Assembly (NCBI GenBank): GCA_019670725.1
Contig: AP024629.1
Location: 3,472,001 to 3,536,000 of the forward strand
Length of the DNA: 64,000 nt
Reading direction: 5' to 3'
DNA from: Alphaproteobacteria bacterium SO-S41
Lineage (GTDB): Bacteria > Pseudomonadota > Alphaproteobacteria > Micropepsales > Micropepsaceae
Both the position numbers and the translations under genes were made by a program. Under the pieces are notes generated by a model. That model searched no databases. It saw only the letters and a list, made by a program, of their open reading frames with translations, and had not been told where the DNA came from. This document shows positions 58,109-64,000 of the stretch, one piece after another. The number at the start of each line of letters is the position of its first letter. The stretch's first letter is position 1.

Positions 58109-58687
58109 CTAGGAGATTTCGTAGCCGATCGGCTTGTAGCGGAAATTGTTGGACTGGCCGGCCGAGCAAGCGGTGAGGCCGATGACCAGATCCATCTCCG
58201 CCGTGAAAACGATGCGGTCGCCGGGCTTGCTCAGTGGCGGCAGGACGCGAATCATGCCGGTCGCCTGATCCACCGGCACATTCATGAAGCAGTTGAAGGC
58301 GATTGGAATCGCGTCCGGCCGAATGCCGTAGGGCGCGAGCGCGCCCGCGAGATTGCCGAAGCAGCCCTGATGCGTCTCGCCCTCGGGATAGAGAATCTTG
58401 AACATCTCGCGCGAGCACGGCGTCAGCAGGAAATCATGCCGGCCGACATCGTCCTCGACGATCCGCAGCATAACGTTCGAACGGTTCGAATAAAGCGGAT
58501 CGCCTGTCGTCAGGAAAATCCGGCTCGCATAGTCGATCGTGCGGCCCGACGACAGGACCTCGCCGATATCGGCCGAATTATAAGCGAGCAGATCGGCGAC
58601 TTGTTCGCCTTCAGGATCGGTCACGGTCAGCGTCTGGCCCGCCTTCATCGTGAAGGCCGTACCGCTGCGGGGCGGGATGATATTCAT
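58109..58687 (-). CDS. DUF1989 / urea carboxylase-associated family protein
   Basis: 192 residues, matching the family: GEQVADLLAYNSAD, SSGRTIDYASRIFLT, HDFLLTPCSREMF, QGCFGNLAGAL and FNCFMNVPVD. These proteins are linked to urea or guanidine metabolism but most are uncharacterised. The start ATG 58687 follows the upstream gene's stop by 2 bp, so the two genes form an operon. Confidence 0.87.
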   Translation of the reverse strand: MNIIPPRSGTAFTMKAGQTLTVTDPEGEQVADLLAYNSADIGEVLSSGRTIDYASRIFLTTGDPLYSNRSNVMLRIVEDDVGRHDFLLTPCSREMFKILYPEGETHQGCFGNLAGALAPYGIRPDAIPIAFNCFMNVPVDQATGMIRVLPPLSKPGDRIVFTAEMDLVIGLTACSAGQSNNFRYKPIGYEIS

Positions 58688-58689
58688 CG

Positions 58690-59373
58690 TCAATCCCGCG
58701 CACGATTGCTGAACGGGCAGACCCAGTCGGCGCCAACGGCCCGCCCGCTGTACTGAGGCGCCGCGGAGCCCGTGCCGTGACGCGCCAGCATGGGATTCAA
58801 CGATCCCGCCAGCGCAACGTCGCGATCCAGGATCGTGCCGCGCAGCCGTTCATAAAGACCCGCCGAGCGCAGCTGCTCGAACTGGTCGTGCAGGTTGAAC
58901 ACCATGGCGGCGCGTTCGAAGCGCCGGGCCGGCCGGCTCGCCTGCGGGTGCAGACCGACGACGAAGAACGCCTCGCCGCCGAAGCTCAGTGAAAAGGCGC
59001 CGTCTTCCGGGTCATCGCTCACGCGCGGATCGTATTTCTGCCCGTGCCATTCGTCCTTGTCGTTCAGCGACTGGAGCCGGCTCCACAGGTGGCGTTCGTA
59101 GTCCGCCTCGCTGAGCGGCGTTTCGTCGGCGAAGATCACCACAAGCGTTTGGAACAGCTTGGGCGCGGCCTTATAGCCCTGCGCCAGCGCCAGAAGGCTG
59201 GGGTAGATGCGCAGGTCGTCCCAGGCCGACCGAATGTCGCTGCAGACGACAATCGACATCTGCTCGCGCTTCAACGCCGATTTCGCCCCTACGCAGGGGA
59301 AAGCGGGATCGCGCACGAAGGCCCGGAAGGCCTCCGCGAGGGGGTGATCGTTGTCATTCGTGGCGTTTAGCAT
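58690..59373 (-). CDS. YqcI/YcgG (GntA-like) putative heme-dependent N-hydroxylase
   Basis: 227 residues. The family layout is clear: FPCVGAKSALKR near the start, SIVVCSDI, DETPLSEADYERHLWSRLQ and a DP-rich centre (HGQKYDPRVSDDPEDGAFSLSFGG). Characterised relatives (GntA) are haem enzymes that N-hydroxylate arginine-derived guanidines. Here the substrate is unknown. Paired in an operon with a DUF1989 gene. Confidence 0.82.
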   Translation of the reverse strand: MLNATNDNDHPLAEAFRAFVRDPAFPCVGAKSALKREQMSIVVCSDIRSAWDDLRIYPSLLALAQGYKAAPKLFQTLVVIFADETPLSEADYERHLWSRLQSLNDKDEWHGQKYDPRVSDDPEDGAFSLSFGGEAFFVVGLHPQASRPARRFERAAMVFNLHDQFEQLRSAGLYERLRGTILDRDVALAGSLNPMLARHGTGSAAPQYSGRAVGADWVCPFSNRARD

Positions 59374-59544
59374 AGGCGGGTACGCGAACCTGGAACACTT
59401 GGCAGTCCCCCTTAAGACTCGTTGACCCCTTCCGTTCCGGATTCGCTGCCTGCGTTCGCGAATAGACCAAAGTCCCGGCGGTTGAGCCGCAGCCCCGCCC
59501 CTGATAGGAAACCCGCCCTTCCCGCTCCCGTTGATTGAATCCTC

Positions 59545-60348
59545 ATGCCCGCTCACTCTGCCTTGCTCAATGTCATGGTCGGCGCCGTCCGCAAGGCCGC
59601 CCGCCAGATCCGGCGCGATTTCAACGAGGTCGAGCAGCTCCAGGTCAGCCGCAAGGGCGCGGCCGATTTCGTCAGCCAGTCCGACCTTGCCTCGGAAAAG
59701 GTCCTGCGCGAGGAGCTGACCAAGGCGCGCCCCGATTTCGGCTTCGTGCTGGAGGAAAGCGGCATCGTCGAGGGCAAGGACAAGGACCACCGCTGGCACA
59801 TCGACCCGATCGACGGGACGACCAACTTCATCCACGGCGTGCCGCATTTCGCGATTTCGGTGGGGCTTGAGCGCGCGGGCACGCTGATCGCCGGCGTCAT
59901 CTACAATCCGGTCACCGACGAGCTCTACCACGCCGAGCGCGGCAAGGGCGCCTTCCTCAACGACAAGCGCCTGCGCGTCTCCGGCCGCCGCGAAATGAGC
60001 GAGAGCCTGTTCGCCACCGGCCTCAATCTTGGCCCCCACGGCAATCCGCCGCTTTTCTACGCCCAGTACGAGGCGATCACGAAAGTCTCGGCCGGCATCC
60101 GCCGCTTCGGCTCCGCGGCGCTCGATCTCGCTTACGTGGCGGCCGGCCGCTACGAGGGCTTCTGGGAAATCGGCCTCTCCTCGTGGGACGTCGCGGCCGG
60201 CATCGTGCTGGTGCGTGAAGCCGGCGGCCAGGTGAGCGATCTCACCGGCGGCGGCGACGTCCTCGGACGTCAGGGCATCGTGGCCGGCAACCAGGAAATG
60301 CATCCCCAGCTCCTGAAGGCGCTGAAGGCGGTCAGAGCCAAAGCGTGA
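59545..60348 (+). CDS. suhB: Inositol monophosphatase family protein (SuhB)
   Basis: 267 residues. Metal-binding motif DPIDGTTNF at residues 87-95, Glu-rich EESGIV and SSWDVAAG near the end. SuhB dephosphorylates inositol-1-phosphate and in some bacteria aids rRNA antitermination. No good ribosome site precedes ATG 59545. Confidence 0.95.
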   Translation: MPAHSALLNVMVGAVRKAARQIRRDFNEVEQLQVSRKGAADFVSQSDLASEKVLREELTKARPDFGFVLEESGIVEGKDKDHRWHIDPIDGTTNFIHGVPHFAISVGLERAGTLIAGVIYNPVTDELYHAERGKGAFLNDKRLRVSGRREMSESLFATGLNLGPHGNPPLFYAQYEAITKVSAGIRRFGSAALDLAYVAAGRYEGFWEIGLSSWDVAAGIVLVREAGGQVSDLTGGGDVLGRQGIVAGNQEMHPQLLKALKAVRAKA

Positions 60349-60472
60349 TGGCGGTCGCAGCCGCGCCGGTCTAGACTCGCCGAAGCTGCACGCCGCCACA
60401 CCTTCGCCAAGATCTGAGGCCTAGGCTCGGCCGTTCGTGCGCCTTTCGCGTCATCGATGAGGAGCGCCTGGC

Positions 60473-61510
60473 ATGGCCCGTGCGAAATCGACCGCTTTCT
60501 CCACGCTGCAGCTGGCGCCTTACCTGTTGCGCATGACGGTTTTCCTCGGCCTGGCCGGGGTCGCGGTCGCGTTCATCCTGCCCAGCATCATCGAGGCGTT
60601 CCTCGCCAATCCGTTCCTCAACGGCCTCATCCTCGCCGTCCTCATCTTCGGCATCCTCAATTCCTACCGGCTGATCTGGCGGCTGCTGCCCGACATCCGC
60701 TGGGTCGCCAATCTCCGCCGCACCGATCCCTCGATGTCGCCGGTGACGAGCGCCCAGCCGCACCTCCTCGTGCCGCTCGCCAACATGCTCGCCGACAGCC
60801 GCGGCCGGATGAACCTGTCGGCGCCGGTCTCGCGCTCCATCCTCGACGGCGTCCAGTCGCGCCTCGATGAAAGCCGCGACATCGCGCGCTACATGACGGG
60901 CCTTCTCGTCTTCCTCGGCCTGCTCGGCACCTTCTGGGGCCTCATCCTCGTCGTCGGCTCGGTCGCCGAAACCATCCGCTCGCTGCCCTCGGGCGGTGAA
61001 GGCGCGATCGCCTTCGACCGCCTCCGCGCCGGCCTCGAAGGCCCGCTCTCGGGCATGGGCACGGCCTTCTCCTCCTCGCTCTTCGGCCTCGCGGGGTCGC
61101 TGATCCTCGGCTTCCTCGACCTCAATGCCGGCCAGGCGCAGAACCGCTTCTACAACGCGCTCGAAGAGTGGATCTCCACTGTCACCCGCCTCGGCGGCGC
61201 GGGTCCCTCGGCGGTGTTGGAGAGCGGCGAGGCCTCGGCGCCTGCCTATGTCACGGCGCTGCTCGAACAGACCGCCGAGAATCTGGAAAACCTCGAACGT
61301 ACGCTGGTGCGGCTGGAGGAGCGCCGCAGCGCGGGCGGCGACGGCTCGGCCGAAGTCGCCGCGGCCATGCGCGGCATCGAAAGCGCGATGCGCGGCCTGG
61401 TTCAAGAGCAGGCGGCGGGGCGCGATGCCTTCGTCCAGGAACTGCGCCAGGAGGTGAAGCTGCTCGGCCGCACGCTCGCCGCGATGGGCGACCGGCAGAA
61501 GGCGCAATAG
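60473..61510 (+). CDS. MotA/TolQ/ExbB-type proton channel protein
   Basis: 345 residues. Two N-terminal helices (about 18-36 and 47-66) are followed by a cytoplasmic region and two more helices, GLLGTFWGLILVVGSVAE and SLFGLAGSLILGFLDLN, matching the stator fold. The C-terminal about 110 residues are coiled coil. It forms a pair with the next gene. ATG has a GGAG site. Confidence 0.88.
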   Translation: MARAKSTAFSTLQLAPYLLRMTVFLGLAGVAVAFILPSIIEAFLANPFLNGLILAVLIFGILNSYRLIWRLLPDIRWVANLRRTDPSMSPVTSAQPHLLVPLANMLADSRGRMNLSAPVSRSILDGVQSRLDESRDIARYMTGLLVFLGLLGTFWGLILVVGSVAETIRSLPSGGEGAIAFDRLRAGLEGPLSGMGTAFSSSLFGLAGSLILGFLDLNAGQAQNRFYNALEEWISTVTRLGGAGPSAVLESGEASAPAYVTALLEQTAENLENLERTLVRLEERRSAGGDGSAEVAAAMRGIESAMRGLVQEQAAGRDAFVQELRQEVKLLGRTLAAMGDRQKAQ

Positions 61511-61513
61511 GCC

Positions 61514-62482
61514 ATGGCGGCACGGGCGCGCTCGCGGGGTCCCTTCGACTACTGGCCCGGCTTCGTCGACGTGCTGTCGACGCTGCTGCTGGTCATCACC
61601 TTCATGCTGTCGATCTTCATGCTGGGCCAATATTTCCTGGGCCAGCAGCTGACCAGCCGCGACGCCACCATCGCCTCGCTGCAGGCCCGCATCGCCGATC
61701 TCGCCAACCAGCTCGGCCTCGTCCAGAAATCCGACAGCGACAAGACCGCCGAACTCGAAAAGCTGCGCGCCACGCTCGCGGAGGCCGAAGCCCGCGCCGC
61801 CGCGGGTGCCGCCGCGGTCGCGGAACTCGAACAGAAGGGCCAGGCCCTCAGCGACGCCGAGGCGCAGCTCGCTTTGCTGAACCAGCAGGTCGAACAGCTC
61901 CGCCTGCAGCTCCTCGCGCTGCAGGAAGCGCTCGGCGCGTCCGAAGCGAAGAACAAGGACGCGCAGGTCCAAATCGACGATCTCGGCCGCCGCCTCAACG
62001 AAGCCCTCGCCGAAAAGGTGAAGGAGCTCGCCGACTACCGCAGCGAATTCTTCGGCCGCCTGAAGCAGATCCTCGGCGACCGTACCGACATCAAGATTTC
62101 CGGCGACCGCTTCGTCTTCCAGTCCGAGGTGCTGTTCGCGGTCAACTCCGCCGATCTCTCCGAACAGGCGCGGGTTGAACTCTCGGTGCTCGCCGAAGCG
62201 TTGAAGGAGATCATCCCGCAGATCCCCGAAGACATCGACTGGGTCCTGCGCGTCGACGGCCATTCCGACAAGCGCCCGATCAACACACCGGCCTTCCCGT
62301 CGAACCTCGCGCTGTCCTCGGCGCGCGCCATGTCGGTGGTGCAGTTCCTGATCGCGATGGGCGTGCCCGCGAACCACCTCGCCGCCACCGGCTTCGGCGA
62401 CCAGCGCCCGATCGACCCCGGCGACAGCGACGAAGCCTACGCCAAGAACCGCCGCATCGAGTTCAAGCTGACAGAGCCGTAG
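61514..62482 (+). CDS. OmpA-type peptidoglycan-binding stator partner (MotB-like)
   Basis: 322 residues. One N-terminal helix carries Asp19 in PGFVDVLSTLL, the position of the proton-binding Asp of MotB/ExbD. A long coiled coil (about 60-185) is followed by an OmpA domain ([33 protein letters not shown]) that anchors to peptidoglycan. It starts 3 bp after the partner gene. Probably a non-flagellar stator; no flagellar genes are nearby. Confidence 0.9.
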   Translation: MAARARSRGPFDYWPGFVDVLSTLLLVITFMLSIFMLGQYFLGQQLTSRDATIASLQARIADLANQLGLVQKSDSDKTAELEKLRATLAEAEARAAAGAAAVAELEQKGQALSDAEAQLALLNQQVEQLRLQLLALQEALGASEAKNKDAQVQIDDLGRRLNEALAEKVKELADYRSEFFGRLKQILGDRTDIKISGDRFVFQSEVLFAVNSADLSEQARVELSVLAEALKEIIPQIPEDIDWVLRVDGHSDKRPINTPAFPSNLALSSARAMSVVQFLIAMGVPANHLAATGFGDQRPIDPGDSDEAYAKNRRIEFKLTEP

Positions 62483-63632
62483 CGAATTCGATCTTCCAGA
62501 ACTCGGTCTTCGCACCGGCAACGCCGAAATCGTTGTCGGTGACGAGGATCAGCGTCGTCGGCGTCAACAACGCGACGCCCTCCACATCCGGCCCGATCCG
62601 CGGGACATCGTCGGTGGAGAATACCAGCCGCTTCTCCAGCACCGGCACCTCGCCCGCCATGGCGCGCGGCAGCCGCACCGCATAGAGCTTCGCCGTCTCG
62701 GTGATCCGCTCCAGCACCAGCAACGTCTCGCCGTCGAGCGCGACGACCTCGCTCACCTTCAGATCGTCCTCGTCGACCTTCCCCGCCGCTGCATCGCGCC
62801 GGAAGCTCTTCGGCTTGTCGAACGGGTAGGCATAGGTCGCCAGCAGCTTGCCGGTGCGCGCGGAGAGCTTCAGCACCGGCACGACCGGCGCGCCCGTGCT
62901 GCCCTCCGGCGCGCTCTGGAACATGACATAAAGCGCCTTCTCGTCCGGCGAGAGCGCCAGCGCTTCGAAGCCGCGATTGAGCCGCCGCGCCGCAGCGCTC
63001 GCAGGCAGCACACCTGCGACGGGATAGTCCGCGCCATCCAGCGCGCCCTCGGTACCCTCCGGCACCCATCTCATGGTGATGCAGCCTTTCGCATTCACCT
63101 TCATGATCGAGGGCCCATATTCCTCGACCACCACGAACGATCCGTTCGAGAGCGCGACCAGCGCCTCGGTATCCGCGCCGGAGGGATCGTCGGGACAGGC
63201 ATTGCCGTTCAGGTCATAGGCCGGTTCGACCTCGCGCCCTTCGCCGCCGGGAATTGGCAGGCCGGAGATCGGCCGGCCGCGTCTGCCCGTCAGCGCCAGC
63301 GTGCGGACATGCTCGATGCTGTCGCCCGCCAGTCGCAATTCCACGATCGCCGGACCGATCCCGGGCCGTGGAATCAGCTTCGCGCCCTTCTCGCCCATAT
63401 GCGGCTTCAGAACATCGAGACCGTAATCGGCAATCGCGTCCTTCAGCTTGAGGTTCGGCCCGCGGTCGCCGATCGCCCAGAGCGTGCCGCTCGTATCGCC
63501 GGCGCGAACGGCGAGCCCCGAGCCGAGCCCCAGCGTCAGCTTCATCGTCCTGGCGGGCAGCTTCAGCTTTTCGAGCGCGATATCCGTCCACTTGAGGCGC
63601 GTGACTTTGAAGGGACGCGCCATCGGGCTCAC
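62463..63632 (-). CDS. Esterase-like activity of phytase family protein
   Basis: 389 residues with the six-bladed propeller-like layout of the phytase-esterase family: [41 protein letters not shown], then [21 protein letters not shown]. Metal-dependent phosphatase or esterase activity is implied by family only. No signal peptide is visible, so it is likely cytoplasmic. The chosen start is GTG 63632, overlapping the ABC gene stop (GTGA); ATG 63623 is an alternative. The 3' end overlaps the stator gene by 20 bp. Confidence 0.82.
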   Translation of the reverse strand: MSPMARPFKVTRLKWTDIALEKLKLPARTMKLTLGLGSGLAVRAGDTSGTLWAIGDRGPNLKLKDAIADYGLDVLKPHMGEKGAKLIPRPGIGPAIVELRLAGDSIEHVRTLALTGRRGRPISGLPIPGGEGREVEPAYDLNGNACPDDPSGADTEALVALSNGSFVVVEEYGPSIMKVNAKGCITMRWVPEGTEGALDGADYPVAGVLPASAAARRLNRGFEALALSPDEKALYVMFQSAPEGSTGAPVVPVLKLSARTGKLLATYAYPFDKPKSFRRDAAAGKVDEDDLKVSEVVALDGETLLVLERITETAKLYAVRLPRAMAGEVPVLEKRLVFSTDDVPRIGPDVEGVALLTPTTLILVTDNDFGVAGAKTEFWKIEFATALSA

Positions 63633-64000
63633 ATATTCGCGACGGACGCGAACTGCAGATTGGCGAGGTGGGCATAGAGCCCGCCTTGCGCGACGAGATC
63701 GCGGTGGCGGCCCATCGCCGTCGCCTTGCCGGCGTCGAGCACGATGATGCGGTCGGCGCGCTGCACGGTCGCCAGGCGATGCGCGATGATCAGCGTGGTG
63801 CGGTTCTTCATCAGGCCCTCGAGCGCCACCTGCACTGCGCGCTCCGATTCCGCATCCAGCGCGCTCGTCGCTTCGTCGAGCAACAGGATCGGCGGGTCCT
63901 TCAGGATCGCGCGCGCGATGGCGATGCGCTGGCGCTGGCCGCCCGACAGCGTCGTGCCGCGCTCGCCCAGCAGCGTCTGATAGCCCTGCGGCAGCTTCAT
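63629..64000 (-). CDS. ABC transporter ATP-binding/permease protein (C-terminal part)
   Basis: Only the last 123 codons are in the window; the 5' end lies beyond 64000. The [14 protein letters not shown] signature, Walker [13 protein letters not shown] and [10 protein letters not shown]-loop identify an exporter-type ABC ATPase, such as an MsbA-like protein. The first domain and substrate cannot be judged. Confidence 0.88.
   Translation of the reverse strand: MKLPQGYQTLLGERGTTLSGGQRQRIAIARAILKDPPILLLDEATSALDAESERAVQVALEGLMKNRTTLIIAHRLATVQRADRIIVLDAGKATAMGRHRDLVAQGGLYAHLANLQFASVANM

Noticed and set aside
60473..62482. A Zorya-type anti-phage system based on the MotA/MotB-like pair
   Set aside because: No ZorC/ZorD or helicase/nuclease genes are adjacent; the downstream gene is a phytase-like protein and the upstream gene is suhB.
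63629..64000. The ABC exporter fragment as the type I transporter for the RTX proteins
   Set aside because: It lies 13 kb away, only its ATPase end is visible, and no membrane fusion or outer-membrane factor gene is present.

Overview
This 64-kb window is chromosomal DNA of a high-GC Gram-negative bacterium, almost certainly an alphaproteobacterium. The evidence is the gene order: zapA, 6S RNA, 5-formyl-THF ligase, a YmdB-type phosphoesterase, yebC, ruvCAB, ybgC and tolQRAB-pal on the minus strand, and tkt, gap, pgk, fba, thiE, suhB on the plus strand. A more precise placement (for example Rhizomicrobium-like or Caulobacter/Rhodospirillum-like) is only a guess. Coding density is high. I saw no tRNA, rRNA, CRISPR array, transposase or prophage.

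Layout. 1-1.9 kb: the 5' part of a PQQ/quinohemoprotein alcohol dehydrogenase (minus). 2-8.1 kb: a TRIC/UPF0126 channel and a PiuC-type hydroxylase (minus), divergent from an imelysin plus di-heme DUF1111 pair with Fur-like sites, then a FAD oxidoreductase and a PRC-barrel protein. 8.2-14.1 kb: DUF1345, DUF2237, LOG-family and two tandem DUF885 metallopeptidase-like genes. 14.2-19 kb: argJ with a histone-like tail (minus) and secA (plus), ending at a bidirectional terminator. 19-30.7 kb: pal-tolBARQ, ybgC, ruvBAC and yebC, all minus, interrupted by three small secreted-protein genes, a GNAT enzyme and a methyltransferase. 30.8-37.6 kb: a peptide-binding protein, a COG2509 flavoprotein, a putative six-hairpin secreted protein, a TIGR02453 protein, a YmdB-like phosphoesterase, 5-formyl-THF cyclo-ligase and 6S RNA. 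37.7-41.6 kb: an aldo/keto reductase, a secreted Cys protein and a FadL-type porin inserted before zapA and its DUF4164-like neighbour. 41.7-55.5 kb: the central carbon cluster tkt-gap-pgk-fba-thiE, split by two large paralogous RTX-repeat genes and an alpha/beta hydrolase. 55.5-64 kb: paired secreted paralogs, a Sel1 protein, small ORFs, a DUF1989/YcgG pair, suhB, a MotA/OmpA-type stator pair, a phytase-like esterase and the end of an ABC exporter.

How the genes work together. Tol-Pal, SecA, ZapA and the stator pair serve envelope and division; RuvABC serves recombination; the tkt-fba genes serve sugar-phosphate metabolism; the imelysin/PiuC/di-heme genes look like an iron-responsive module. 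The most interesting items are the duplicated RTX genes with a duplicated leader and near-identical 3' ends, the DUF1989/YcgG (N-hydroxylase-like) pair, the Fur-like sites near a possible 57-codon ORF, the histone-like tail on ArgJ, several unrecognised secreted paralog pairs, and three kinds of intergenic hairpin repeat.
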